Shown: positions 1 to 8,956, counted from the first letter of the stretch. The stretch is 64,000 nt of DNA from Novosphingobium malaysiense (GCF_000802225.1 NZ_JTDI01000006.1:124001-188000), one strand, 5' to 3'. Notes: a model not told the origin generated them from the sequence alone. Program-made: numbers and translations.

Positions 1-402
1 GGGCGGATCATCACCGGCCTGCTGCTGGACCGGCTGCCGACACGCCCGCTCGCCACGGCCGTCTTTCTCGTTCCCTTGCTGGCTATCGCCCTGTTCCTGC
101 GTGCGGATGAGGCGGGCTGGATGCCGGTCGTTGCCGTGATATTGATGGGTTTCTCGCTCGGTTCGGAGAGCGACATCATCGCCTATGTCGCATCGCGCCG
201 GTTCGGGGGTGCCGTGTTCGGATCGGTCTACGCCATCGTCAGCGCCATTTTCGCCTTTTCCTCGGCGCTGGGGCCGGTGCTGGCGAACCACATCTACGAC
301 GGGCACAGCTCCTATCATCCCTACTATCTCGGTGCGATGCTCGCGATCATGCTCGGTGCCATACTGATGGCGCTTCTGCCTTACCGACAAAGCGCCGACT
401 AA
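1..402 (+). CDS. MFS transporter, C-terminal part (5' end outside window)
   Basis: The reading frame is open from base 1 to the TAA at 400-402, so only the last 133 residues of a gene beginning upstream are present. It has a basic loop (RIITG then LLLDRLPTRP) followed by alternating hydrophobic segments (about residues 20-35, 42-58, 75-95 and 105-125 of the fragment), the pattern of the C-terminal half of a major facilitator superfamily permease in the inner membrane. The substrate cannot be inferred. It is convergent with the TonB receptor to its right. It could be an uptake permease for the pathway encoded here, but only a fragment is visible. Confidence 0.75.
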   Translation, partial: GRIITGLLLDRLPTRPLATAVFLVPLLAIALFLRADEAGWMPVVAVILMGFSLGSESDIIAYVASRRFGGAVFGSVYAIVSAIFAFSSALGPVLANHIYDGHSSYHPYYLGAMLAIMLGAILMALLPYRQSAD

Positions 403-416
403 GCGCCTCGGCCCAC

Positions 417-450
417 AAAAAAGTCCCCCGGAGGGCATATTCCGGGGGAC
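417..450 (-). terminator. Intrinsic terminator of the first TonB receptor gene
   Basis: A perfect 10-bp stem (423-432 with 441-450) encloses an 8-nt loop and is followed on the minus strand by six T residues (417-422). It lies 25 bp past the receptor stop codon. On the plus strand the hairpin has no T-run, so it should act mainly leftward. Confidence 0.85.
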
Positions 451-475
451 ACTTGAGCCTGTTCGTGCAGGCTGG

Positions 476-3007
476 TCAGTAGTTGACGATGAAGTCCACG
501 CCGATGGTCCGCGCCTGCTGGAAGCTGGCGTTGACGTTCTGGGCGCCGAACATCAGCATGTAGGACGCATCCTTGTTGTTGGTGAGGTTGCGCGCCCAGA
601 CTGCCAGTTCCGCGTCGAGCGGGCCGACCTCGATATCCCGCAGGGCGACACGGCCGTTCAGGATCCAGCGCGATGCGGTGTATTCCCAAGTCGCCTGTGC
701 GGGATCGGAGGCGGTGTCGGCGGGGTGCGTCGCCAGATCGAGGAAGGGGGAATTGCGGTACTTGCCCTGGTAGTTCGCATCGATCCGGAACAGCATCGAT
801 GCATCGCCGAACAGCGGCGGGGTGATGTACTGCGCATTCACACCGGCCATCCACTTAGGCAGGGCCGTCGGCGCGACCGGCCGACCGCCATCGGTGATCT
901 GGGGGCTCGGGTTCAGCCACTTGGTGTCGTTATAGGCGAGCGAGCCGCCAATGGTCAGGCCGGCAGCCGGCGCGACCGTGGCTTCAGCCTCGAAACCGCG
1001 AGAGCGCACGTTGCCGTTGGAGATCACGACCACGCCGTAAGCGGAGCACGAGACAGGATCTCCGGTGGTGCCGCAAGCGGCATCGATCACGTTGGAGCCG
1101 CTCTGGGCCGACTGCAGGTTCTTGTATTTGGCCGTGTACAGCGCGAGATTAAAGCGCAGGTGGTGGTTGAACCAGTCGGATTTCAGGCCGGCTTCCCACG
1201 AACTTACTGTCTCGGGCTGGAACACCAGCGGCCCCGAGGCGCCGCCGGAAAGATAGGCGGTCGAGTACTTGCCGTAGACCATGACCGAGTAATCCAGTTT
1301 GTAGTTCAGCCCGATCGAATAGCTCGGCTTGGTCTTCTTGAACGGGGTCGTCACCGAACTGGCGCCGACGACTGTTTGCGAGACTGGATCGTAGGTGCCC
1401 CCTTCGACGAAAGTCTGGGTCTTCTTGTCGCGCGTGATGCGGCCGCCCAGGACGGCGTCGAGCTTCGGTGTCAGGTGGAATTCCGCCTGCGTGTAAACCG
1501 CCATGGACTGGGTCGTCTGGTGCTTTTCCTGAACGTTCCCGAGCAGGAAAGGGCTTGTGGTATCGTATGACAGGTTGCTCAGGTAGACCGGGAAATTGCC
1601 CTGGGCCAGCGCGCCGAGGCCGACCAGGACGCCGAAGTTCGTCGGTGATCCCGGCAGGCCGGAGGCGAGTTCGTGCGACTTGAAGTAGAGCGCGCCGGCG
1701 GTCAGCGTCAGCAGACGCGAGCGGTACGTCACCTGCAGTTCGTCGCTGAACTGCGAGTACTTGCCATAATTCACGCCGACGTAGCCATCGATCAGCTGGC
1801 CCGCCTGCGAGGCGTTGTAGGCCGGGACCGTGAAGCCGGGCGCGAGCGTGATCGAGCCGAGATAGGCAATCACCGCCGGAGTGACGGTTAGCCCGTCGAC
1901 GCCCATGATCGAGGAAATGCCCAAGGCCGAAGCCGTGCGCCATGCCGTGATATTCTTCACCGCAATGCTGTCGGTCGCCTGCCAGTTGGCGGTGATGACG
2001 TGACCCATCGACTTGTTGTAGCCGGGGGCCGCAAAGGCGTTGTTTACGGCATCGGGACGCTTGGGGCTGGAGGAGGCGGGAGGCTGGTAATAGCCGCCGT
2101 AGGTCGTGTCGCCGGCCTGCAGGGCAACGAGGCCGCTGAGCAGTGCGCCATTCCACAAGGGGACGCGCGCTTCCGGAGTGCTGTCGTTCTTGGTCCAGTC
2201 GAACTTGTACGTCAGGTTGAAGCTGTCGTTGGGCTCCATTTTCACAGCGGCGAACACGCTGTTGGCGTCCTTGCTGCCAAGCCAGTTGGGGGACTTGGTC
2301 TTGCCGATGATGTTGTGGAACGGACTGGTGAAATCCAGCGGGGTGCCCGCGCCCAGGTTGCGTATGTCGCCGCGCCTTTCATCGTGCACGAACGTGGCGA
2401 AGGCGCTGAATATCCCGATCTGCGGCGTGTCGATCGTGGTACGGGTGCGCAGCGAACTGTGGTTGCCGATCGAGATTTCCTGGCGAAGCTTGAGTTCGCC
2501 TGCCGGATCGCGCGTGGAGACGCTGATGGCGCCCGCCGTGGCGTTACGGCCGAACAGCGTGCCTTGAGGACCGCGCAGGACCTCGACTCGTTCGATGTCC
2601 GGCAAGTCGAAGACCGCGCCGCGAATGCCGCCGATATATACACCATCGATATACGTGGCGACTTCGCGATCCTGTGCCGGGTCCGATGCCGAAGCGAAGA
2701 TGCCGCGCATTGAATAGCTTGGCGAAGCGATGCCGCCGGCGTTGGTGCGCGCCAGAAGACCGGGGGCCAGGCCGTTGAGATCCATGACGTTGGCAACGCG
2801 GTTTACCTGCAGCGCGTCCTGGGTCACTGCCGTCACGGCCACGGGCACGTCCTGCATGCTCTGCGCGCGCTTCTGCGCGGTCACGATGATTTCCTCGAGA
2901 CCACCGGAGCCGCCTTCGGCCTGTTGCGCCCACGCCGGCGTTGCGGCCATTCCGCAGGCCATTCCGGCAATCACAGCGATCGAACTGGCACTGGCCATCG
3001 CTTTCAT
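476..3007 (-). CDS. TonB-dependent receptor (receptor 1)
   Basis: Outer-membrane gated beta-barrel for TonB-energised uptake. I start at ATG 3007, preceded by a strong GGAGGAGA site; an in-frame ATG at 3058 would add 17 residues that do not resemble a signal peptide. The 843-residue product has a signal peptide (about 1-28, ending AWA), a TonB-box-like stretch EEIIVTAQKR (38-47), a plug domain with RGPQGTLFGRNATAGA (145-160), and a barrel ending in an aromatic residue (VNY). No N-terminal signalling domain is present, and no sigma/anti-sigma pair is nearby. It resembles receptor 2 at 9023 throughout, including plug and late-barrel motifs. In sphingomonads such receptors often serve catabolic loci; the ligand here is unknown. 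Confidence 0.93.
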   Translation of the reverse strand: MKAMASASSIAVIAGMACGMAATPAWAQQAEGGSGGLEEIIVTAQKRAQSMQDVPVAVTAVTQDALQVNRVANVMDLNGLAPGLLARTNAGGIASPSYSMRGIFASASDPAQDREVATYIDGVYIGGIRGAVFDLPDIERVEVLRGPQGTLFGRNATAGAISVSTRDPAGELKLRQEISIGNHSSLRTRTTIDTPQIGIFSAFATFVHDERRGDIRNLGAGTPLDFTSPFHNIIGKTKSPNWLGSKDANSVFAAVKMEPNDSFNLTYKFDWTKNDSTPEARVPLWNGALLSGLVALQAGDTTYGGYYQPPASSSPKRPDAVNNAFAAPGYNKSMGHVITANWQATDSIAVKNITAWRTASALGISSIMGVDGLTVTPAVIAYLGSITLAPGFTVPAYNASQAGQLIDGYVGVNYGKYSQFSDELQVTYRSRLLTLTAGALYFKSHELASGLPGSPTNFGVLVGLGALAQGNFPVYLSNLSYDTTSPFLLGNVQEKHQTTQSMAVYTQAEFHLTPKLDAVLGGRITRDKKTQTFVEGGTYDPVSQTVVGASSVTTPFKKTKPSYSIGLNYKLDYSVMVYGKYSTAYLSGGASGPLVFQPETVSSWEAGLKSDWFNHHLRFNLALYTAKYKNLQSAQSGSNVIDAACGTTGDPVSCSAYGVVVISNGNVRSRGFEAEATVAPAAGLTIGGSLAYNDTKWLNPSPQITDGGRPVAPTALPKWMAGVNAQYITPPLFGDASMLFRIDANYQGKYRNSPFLDLATHPADTASDPAQATWEYTASRWILNGRVALRDIEVGPLDAELAVWARNLTNNKDASYMLMFGAQNVNASFQQARTIGVDFIVNY

Positions 3008-3414
3008 TTTCTGAATCTCCTCCCACGCTTTCGGGCATATTTGCCGTAGATGCTGCACGCACGCAGATGCCGACTAATGCCTCTTAATTTATGCATAACA
3101 ATGCAACGATAAAGTTGCAAAGCATAAAATCACGGCATGACGAGTGGTTCTGGAAGCCGGGGACGCCCATGGAAATGTGGCAGCATGCAGGCGTCGCCGG
3201 TATTGCGTCGGGCAGCTGATTATTGCGGATGTTTTGTAGGATGTGGGAGAACGCGGGGGGCAACGCCGGAGCCGGGTCGCTCATGCTCAGTCCATGGTCT
3301 CGAACGCTCCGAAACAAGCGAGCAGTGGATAAGGCGCATTGCAATATAAGGGTGTGCGAATTTTGCGCGACACGCAAATGCGTACCTGCGATCAACCCGC
3401 AATCATGGGGATGG
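3008..3414. promoter_or_regulatory. Non-coding region upstream of receptor 1
   Basis: About 400 bp without a convincing gene. The part next to the receptor is AT-rich and holds the TGCAAC-N6-GTTGCA inverted repeat at 3102-3119 and an AT-rich stretch (3084-3100) that could be a promoter. The far part is the downstream flank of the leftward TetR gene. Short open frames here overlap each other on both strands and lack ribosome sites or recognisable domains. Confidence 0.6.
3102..3119. promoter_or_regulatory. Inverted repeat TGCAAC-N6-GTTGCA, candidate operator
   Basis: Perfect 6-bp arms (3102-3107 and 3114-3119) around GATAAA, about 95 bp upstream of the receptor 1 start. The same layout (TGCA, ten bases, TGCA) occurs at 13045-13062. 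Binding by a regulator is inference. Confidence 0.4.
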
Positions 3415-4032
3415 CTATGCTGCAAGACTCTTGCGGAGCATGGCAATGCTGGCCTCACGCAGCGGCTCGATTTCTGTGGAAGGATCGACGAGTAATTGCA
3501 TTGAGATGCCGAACATCAGGCTGCCGATCATCAGGCCTGCATCGTGCGGGTCTATGCTGCTGCCGACGCTGCCGTCTTCCAGCCCGCGTTCCACCCATCG
3601 TTGCAGATGCGTCTTCACAACCGAATGTGTCTTGGCGAACGATGCGCGCAGGTCGCTGCCCTCGGCGACGGCAGAGGACAAGAGCATGAAATAGGCCTTG
3701 GCTTCATTGCGGTGCCCCATGTCTCTCAGACAGAGTTCGACGTAGCCCAGCACGGCATCGATGCCGCGCATGTCGTCGAAGTGATGTTGGCGGATGAGGG
3801 CTTCCTGGCGTTCGTGCAGGTGATGCAGGACGGCCTCGATCAGCCCCGACTTGGAGCCGAACCGGACGGTTGCGAGGCCTCGGCTCAGGCCGCTGGTACG
3901 GCCCAGAGCCTCGAACGTCACCGCGCCTACGCCGGCTTCAGCGATGACATTGATCGCGGCATTGAGAAGCGCAAGCTCCGATTCCGCCTTGCGTTCTGCG
4001 TGTGACCTTCGCTGTCGGGTTGCCATGGACAT
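3415..4032 (-). CDS. TetR/AcrR-family transcriptional regulator
   Basis: 205 residues, the usual length for a TetR dimer. The N-terminal DNA-binding domain has a helix-turn-helix at about residues 38-60 (TFEALGRTSGLSRG), followed by FGSKSGLIEAVL, the typical end of the domain. The C-terminal half is helical ligand-binding sequence. ATG codons at 4032 and 4026 are both possible starts. The gene is divergent from the P450 gene at 4104 with only 71 bp between, and a perfect 9-bp inverted repeat lies in that gap, so it probably represses the P450 gene and itself. The inducer is unknown. Confidence 0.88.
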   Translation of the reverse strand: MSMATRQRRSHAERKAESELALLNAAINVIAEAGVGAVTFEALGRTSGLSRGLATVRFGSKSGLIEAVLHHLHERQEALIRQHHFDDMRGIDAVLGYVELCLRDMGHRNEAKAYFMLLSSAVAEGSDLRASFAKTHSVVKTHLQRWVERGLEDGSVGSSIDPHDAGLMIGSLMFGISMQLLVDPSTEIEPLREASIAMLRKSLAA

Positions 4033-4034
4033 CT

Positions 4035-4066
4035 CATTTATTTGTTGGACGACAAGAAAATAAATG
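4035..4066. promoter_or_regulatory. Inverted repeat between tetR and P450, candidate TetR operator
   Basis: CATTTATTT (4035-4043) and AAATAAATG (4058-4066) are perfect 9-bp inverted arms separated by 14 bp. They sit immediately upstream of the TetR start and about 38 bp upstream of the P450 start, where an operator shared by divergent promoters would lie. The arms are AT-rich, so they could instead be core promoter sequence. Confidence 0.45.
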
Positions 4067-4103
4067 CTAGCGCAGCCATCAACGAAAATCCACGGAGGAT
4101 GTC

Positions 4104-5372
4104 ATGGCCGTACCCGCCGAAATCGCCGCGAGGGTCGTCGATCCGCGCACTTATGCCGATGGTTCCATTTTCGAGTCCTATCGCTGGTTCCGGCAGAATG
4201 ATCCCTTCGCGCTGATCGAATCTCAGGATTTCGACCCTTTCCGTGTCGTCACCCGCCATGCGGACATCATGGAAGTCGGACGGCGCAATGACGTGTTCCA
4301 CAATGGCCTGCGCCCGGTGCTCAACACCAAGGTCGGCGAACGCAAGATGCGCGAACTGACGGGCGGTGGACCCATGGTGAAATCGCTGATCCAGATGGAT
4401 GACGAGGAGCACCGGAAATATCGTGGCCTTACCAGCGCCTGGTTCCAGCCGAACAACGTCAAGCGCATGGAAGCGGACATTCGCGCCATGGCGCGGGCCG
4501 CGGTCGATCGAATGGCGGCTTGCGGGGAGACGTGTGATTTCGTGAACGAGGTTTCGCTCCACTACCCGCTGCGCGTCATCATGAGCATTCTGGGCGTCCC
4601 CGAGGAGGACGAAGCCCTGATGCTGAAGTTGACCCAGGAAATCTTCGGTTCGACTGATCCGGACCTCAACAAGTCCGGCTACAATTCGCTCGACCTGAAA
4701 GACGAGGAACAGAAGGTCGACGTCTCGACCATCCTGAGCCTGATGGGCTATTTTCAAGAGCTGACGAAGCGCAAACGCGCGAACCCGTCTGACGATCTGG
4801 CCTCGGTCATCGCCAACGCGCAGGTAGACGGAGCCCCGATCCCGGACCTTGAGATGATGGGGTACTACATCATCACGGCAACCGCCGGACACGACACGAC
4901 ATCGTCATCGACGGCCGGCGCCATGTGGGCCCTGGCAGAAAATCCTGCCGAGTTCCGCAAGCTCAAGGATGACCCGTCGCTGATGGGCACCATGATCGAC
5001 GAGGCGATCCGCTATACTTCGCCGGTGAAGCATTTCATGCGCACCGCGATGCAGGATACGCAGGTGGGTGACCAGAAGCTGAGCGAGGGCGAATGGCTCA
5101 TGCTCTGTTTCGCTTCGGGGAATCGCGACGAGACTGTCTTCGAGGATCCCGATGCCTTCCGCGTCGATCGCAAGCCCAATCGCCATGTTGCCTTCGGCTA
5201 TGGCGCGCACCTGTGCCTCGGCCAGTATCTCGGCAAGATGGAAATGCGCATCCTGTTCGAGGAACTGATCCCGCGGCTGGAATCGGTGGAGATCGATGGC
5301 GATGCGGCGATGAGTCAGGCCCTGTTCGTCAATGGGCCGAAGCGCCTGCCGATCCGCTACAAGTTGCGTTGA
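4104..5372 (+). CDS. Cytochrome P450
   Basis: Soluble bacterial cytochrome P450 of 422 residues, normal size for class I enzymes that take electrons from a ferredoxin. The I-helix oxygen-activation motif is AGHDTT (261-266), the K-helix ExxR is EAIR (300-303), and the heme loop is FGYGAHLCLG (364-373) with Cys371 as thiolate ligand. The start is supported by GGAGG about ten bases upstream. No ferredoxin or reductase gene is adjacent, so redox partners must be encoded elsewhere. It stands alone to the right of the divergent TetR gene and is convergent with the LLM oxidoreductase gene. A bulky hydrophobic substrate fits the surroundings but is not shown. Confidence 0.95.
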   Translation: MAVPAEIAARVVDPRTYADGSIFESYRWFRQNDPFALIESQDFDPFRVVTRHADIMEVGRRNDVFHNGLRPVLNTKVGERKMRELTGGGPMVKSLIQMDDEEHRKYRGLTSAWFQPNNVKRMEADIRAMARAAVDRMAACGETCDFVNEVSLHYPLRVIMSILGVPEEDEALMLKLTQEIFGSTDPDLNKSGYNSLDLKDEEQKVDVSTILSLMGYFQELTKRKRANPSDDLASVIANAQVDGAPIPDLEMMGYYIITATAGHDTTSSSTAGAMWALAENPAEFRKLKDDPSLMGTMIDEAIRYTSPVKHFMRTAMQDTQVGDQKLSEGEWLMLCFASGNRDETVFEDPDAFRVDRKPNRHVAFGYGAHLCLGQYLGKMEMRILFEELIPRLESVEIDGDAAMSQALFVNGPKRLPIRYKLR

Positions 5373-5388
5373 CGGAAGCGCGCCCGGG

Positions 5389-6426
5389 TCAGCCTCTGGA
5401 GGCGATCCGGGCGATGCATTCCATCGCGGTGTCATCGGGATTGATCAGGCGAAGCAGCGTGATCCCGCTGTCCCGCCAGCGGGCGAAGCGCTCGGCGATG
5501 CGAGCTTCGGGGCCGATCAATGCTGCCTCATCAATATACTCGTCGGGCACGGCGGCTATGGCTTCGTCCTTGCGCCCGGCTAGAAACAGTTCCTGAATAC
5601 GCTCCGCTTCCGCGCCGAACCCCCGTTCCACCATGGCGTCCTTGTGGAAGTTCTTCCTTTTGGCGCCCATGCCGCCGACATAGAGGGCAACCGTGGGCTT
5701 CGCTGAAGCAAGCGCGGCATGGATATCATCGGTCAGTTCGATCCGGGTATTGGCGACCAGTTCAAAGCTGGCGAGCGTTCGGCCATCGTCACGCCGGGCA
5801 AGACCTTCCTCGAGCAGCGCGAGCTTGGGCTTGACCGTCTGCGGGGTCAAATGCATCGAAAGCCAACCGTCCGCAATTTCGCCGGTCAGGCGGATATTGC
5901 CGGGGGTTGCCGTGCCCAGCAGGATGGGGATGTCGGGATTGCCATGCAGTATGCTTTTCAGGGGCTTGCCCAATCCCGTTGCATCAGGACCGCAGTAGGG
6001 CAGGGTGATTTCGGGGCCGTGGTGCTCGACCGGCGCATCGCGCCGCCAGACCTTGCGCATGATCGCCACATAGTCGCGGATGCGGGCAGCGGGCTTGCCC
6101 CACGGCTGGCCGTACCAGCCTTCGACGATCTGCGGTCCGGATACGCCGAGGCCCACGATGATGCGGCCGCGCCCGGCCAGTTCCTCGATCGTCTGGGCGG
6201 TCATGGCGCAACTGGCGGGCGGCCTGGCGGCTAGCTGGGCAATGCCGGTTCCCAGCCGAATGCGTTTGGTCAAGGCGGCGACATAGGCGAGCGGGCTGAA
6301 GGCATCGCTCCCGTAGGCCTCGGCGGTCCAGACCGAATCGAACCCGAGAGCCTCCGCCTTCAAAATCCGGTCGACGGGGAGAGCAAGGCGCGCCCCGCTA
6401 TAGGCGAGATCCAGTCCCAGCTTCAT
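5389..6426 (-). CDS. LLM-class flavin-dependent oxidoreductase
   Basis: 345 residues with a luciferase-like TIM-barrel pattern: a start MKLGLDLAYSG, then GFDSVWTAEAYGSDAFSPL near residue 30 and a GRIIVGLGVSGPQIVEGWYG segment typical of F420- or FMN-dependent family members. The start is ATG 6426, overlapping the upstream gene's TGA (ATGA at 6423-6426), which implies translational coupling. It is the third gene of a leftward operon with the nitronate monooxygenase-like and MDR dehydrogenase genes. Bacterial luciferase-like enzymes may act as monooxygenases or as F420-dependent dehydrogenases; cofactor and substrate cannot be decided from sequence. Confidence 0.85.
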   Translation of the reverse strand: MKLGLDLAYSGARLALPVDRILKAEALGFDSVWTAEAYGSDAFSPLAYVAALTKRIRLGTGIAQLAARPPASCAMTAQTIEELAGRGRIIVGLGVSGPQIVEGWYGQPWGKPAARIRDYVAIMRKVWRRDAPVEHHGPEITLPYCGPDATGLGKPLKSILHGNPDIPILLGTATPGNIRLTGEIADGWLSMHLTPQTVKPKLALLEEGLARRDDGRTLASFELVANTRIELTDDIHAALASAKPTVALYVGGMGAKRKNFHKDAMVERGFGAEAERIQELFLAGRKDEAIAAVPDEYIDEAALIGPEARIAERFARWRDSGITLLRLINPDDTAMECIARIASRG

Positions 6427-7418
6427 GGGCTTGTTGCGTCCAGTGCCGCCTGCACCGTTGCCGACATGTCCGGCGCCCGGCATGCGGCAAGATATTCGCG
6501 TTGCAAGCGCTCCACGAGGTTCCCAACGGTGGGCACGTCGTCGATCAGGCCGAGACCCTGTCCGCCGCTCCAGATATCGCGCCAAGGCGCCTTGCCTTCG
6601 GGCAAGTGGTCCGTGTTGTGGCGTTTGGGTGCCGGGCCGAGATTGTCGGGATCGAGCCCCGCATCCCGCAGGCTGGCCTTGAGCCAGCTTGCGGGCATTC
6701 CATTCACGCTGGCGGTATAGATCACGTCATTCACGTCGCCTTCGACCAGCATGCGCTTGTAGGGCTCGGGTGCTGCGCTCTCGTGCGTGGCGATGAAGCG
6801 GGTTCCGATGTAGGCGAGGTCCGCGCCAAGCACTTCTGCGGCCCGGACGGCGCTTCCGGTTGAGATGGCGCCTGCCATCACGACGATGCCATCGAACATG
6901 GACCTGATGCGCGGCACGAAGGCAAGGTGGGAAATCGTACCGGCATGGCCGCCTCCGCCCGCGCCGATACAGACGATGCCATCAACCCCCGCTGCGGCCG
7001 CTTTTTCGGCAAAACGGATATTTGTGGCATCGTGGAAATGCAAAATGCCGGCATCCTGAACGAGCGGGGCATTGGCTGTCGGATCGCCGACCGATGTGAC
7101 GATCACGTCGACGCCGAAACGCTTGCAGAGTTCAATCTGCGCGCGGAACACTTCCGAGCCAGTGTTGGGCGAAATGTTTACGGCAAGTGGTCCGATCACT
7201 GCGCCAGGATTTTCATCGGCATGCCGGGCGAGGGCTTCGGTAATGGACGTCAGTTGCGCTTCCAGTTCTGCATCGTCGCGGCAGTGATTGCGGGTAAGCG
7301 AGCCGATAATCCCGGCCTTGCAGCATGCTAGAGCAAGCTCCGGGCCACTGACGAGGAACATCGGGGCAGCCATGACCGGGAGGCTTAGCCGGCTCGACAG
7401 AGCAGAAGGAAGAGGCAT
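6423..7418 (-). CDS. Nitronate monooxygenase / 2-nitropropane dioxygenase-like flavoprotein
   Basis: About 331 residues of an FMN-binding TIM barrel related to nitronate monooxygenases and FabK-type enoyl reductases. Visible motifs are an early PVMAAPMFLVSG, a central TSVGDPT and the phosphate-binding IGAGGGGHAG (near 150-160), which contains the His that is catalytic in true nitronate monooxygenases. I start at ATG 7418 because GGAGA lies seven bases upstream; ATG 7457 would add 13 residues but has no good ribosome site. It overlaps the LLM gene by 4 bp. Family members in catabolic clusters often have no known nitronate role, so the reaction is uncertain. Confidence 0.85.
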   Translation of the reverse strand: MPLPSALSSRLSLPVMAAPMFLVSGPELALACCKAGIIGSLTRNHCRDDAELEAQLTSITEALARHADENPGAVIGPLAVNISPNTGSEVFRAQIELCKRFGVDVIVTSVGDPTANAPLVQDAGILHFHDATNIRFAEKAAAAGVDGIVCIGAGGGGHAGTISHLAFVPRIRSMFDGIVVMAGAISTGSAVRAAEVLGADLAYIGTRFIATHESAAPEPYKRMLVEGDVNDVIYTASVNGMPASWLKASLRDAGLDPDNLGPAPKRHNTDHLPEGKAPWRDIWSGGQGLGLIDDVPTVGNLVERLQREYLAACRAPDMSATVQAALDATSP

Positions 7419-7514
7419 CGAAGGGTCTCCGAACTGTGCGACGGAAAGACATGTCACGCCGGAACCGATGTCTCCATAGGACGGGCAGAAACATCGTCGG
7501 GCCGAACCGGTTCG

Positions 7515-8522
7515 TCAGGTGTCATAGCGAACGAGGACTTTGGCAGAGTTGTCGCAGTCTGCTGCTGCGGCAAAGGCGTCCATGACGTCTGCGCCACCGA
7601 AACGGTGGCTGATCAGCGGCTCGGGATCGAATCCTTCCTGAGCAAGCATGGCCAGCGCATCCTCGAGTTCGCGGGGGTAGCCCATGGCGCCGGTCAGGGT
7701 CAGCTCCTTGGTCATGACCTGCGCGAAGTCCATGTTCGCAGGCTTCTTGTGCAGCGCCACAACGCAGATCCGGGCGCGGGTGCGCGCGAGGGCGATGATC
7801 TCCTCCAGCACCGGGGCCCCCGACGCCTCGATGAAATGTGTTGTGGCAGGAGCCTCGCGGCGGAAGAGGGGCACGGTGCCGTGGTGCCGGGCAAGGGCGT
7901 CGCGCAGCGGGACCTCTCTTGGATCGAACACGGCCATTGCACCGAGTTGAAGCGCCCGCTCCCGGCGGAACGGGGAGAGATCGAACACGATGGTATCGGA
8001 AACTCCTTTGTGTCTGAGAGCCGCAAGGGCGCACAAACCGATCGGGCCTGCACCGAAGATGGCGACTTTGTCGCCTCCTTGGGCACCAAGCTGGTTGACG
8101 GCATGCATCCCCACTGCCAGCGGTTCGACCAGGGCGCCGTGATCCATGCTGATGCTATCCGGCAAGTGGAGCAGGGACTGCGGTTTGAGGTCCACATCGC
8201 GGATTAGCAACCACGGGGCGAACCCGCCCTCCGGGCCGCCGTTGCCGATCAGGTTTATCAGCGGATTCACTACCACCCGATTGCCGGGAGCAAACCCCGT
8301 GACGTCCTTGCCGACGTGCGCGACGACCGCTGTTAGCTCATGGCCTAGCGGTACAGGTGCCTCGCTAGGCCCGTTGGGGCCGCCAGCGGCGACATAGGCC
8401 AGATCGCTGCCGCAGACGCCGACCGTGCCGACACGCAGGACAACGTCGCCGGGGCTGGCACGAGGAGTAGGAACCTCGTTGAGGCGAAGATCGCCCGGAC
8501 CAAAGACGAATGGGACCTGCAT
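7515..8522 (-). CDS. Zinc-dependent alcohol dehydrogenase (MDR superfamily)
   Basis: 335-residue medium-chain dehydrogenase/reductase of the sorbitol/threonine dehydrogenase type. The catalytic zinc ligands are visible as Cys37 (GVCGSD), His61-Glu62 (GHE) and Glu133 (LVEP), and the nucleotide-binding fold as FGAGPIG (156-162). The four-cysteine structural zinc lobe usual around residues 90-115 is missing; that stretch reads NPLINLIGNGGPEGG. It probably oxidises a secondary alcohol with NAD(P). First gene of the leftward operon; its promoter must lie in the 500-bp gap shared with receptor 2. Confidence 0.9.
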   Translation of the reverse strand: MQVPFVFGPGDLRLNEVPTPRASPGDVVLRVGTVGVCGSDLAYVAAGGPNGPSEAPVPLGHELTAVVAHVGKDVTGFAPGNRVVVNPLINLIGNGGPEGGFAPWLLIRDVDLKPQSLLHLPDSISMDHGALVEPLAVGMHAVNQLGAQGGDKVAIFGAGPIGLCALAALRHKGVSDTIVFDLSPFRRERALQLGAMAVFDPREVPLRDALARHHGTVPLFRREAPATTHFIEASGAPVLEEIIALARTRARICVVALHKKPANMDFAQVMTKELTLTGAMGYPRELEDALAMLAQEGFDPEPLISHRFGGADVMDAFAAAADCDNSAKVLVRYDT

Positions 8523-8590
8523 GAATTACCCCTAGCGATTGACGGGCCCCTTGGTTGTCGGAGCTCTCGGTGCGGTGTTGCAAGTAAAAT

Positions 8591-8607
8591 AATGCATCGG
8601 ATGCATT
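8591..8607. promoter_or_regulatory. Palindrome AATGCATC-G-GATGCATT, candidate operator
   Basis: Perfect 8-bp arms around one base, about 70 bp upstream of the MDR dehydrogenase start. It shares the TGCA core with the repeats at 3102 and 13045 but with a shorter spacing. Operator function is inferred from symmetry and position only. Confidence 0.4.
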
Positions 8608-8925
8608 GTGATATTTTCCGCGCCGTTCGAGGTGCCCCGTTCGAGGGAGCGGAGGCACTGATCGATTGGTCGCGGAACCTACCTAAATGGCCGAAAAGTC
8701 TATAATTTACATGGTATTTGGAGCCGTTCCTTCGCGCTTAGTGATGCTGCGCGATACCGTGCTGGCGAAAAATTGAGGCACATTCAGTAATCGTCCGGAT
8801 GATAATGGCGGCGCCCTTTGACAAGACCTCTGCGGCAGCTATTTACAGCAACAATGCAACGCAACGAGGGCATAAAATAAATTGCATCGCTGCATCGCTG
8901 ACTGACAAACTGGGGTGGGAGCCTG

Positions 8926-8956
8926 CAGACCGTCTTGCCCGTCGCAAGACGGTCTG
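8926..8956 (+). promoter_or_regulatory. Stem-loop in the leader of receptor 2
   Basis: CAGACCGTCTTGC (8926-8938) pairs perfectly with 8944-8956 around the 5-nt loop CCGTC. It ends 66 bp before the receptor ATG and is followed by G-rich sequence rather than T residues, so it is not a standard terminator. It may be an mRNA stability or regulatory hairpin, or a protein-binding palindrome. Confidence 0.5.

Noticed and set aside
3084..3458. 124-codon minus-strand frame between receptor 1 and TetR
   Set aside because: Overlaps the TetR 3' end and promoter sequence; no ribosome site or family features, and several other frames are equally open.
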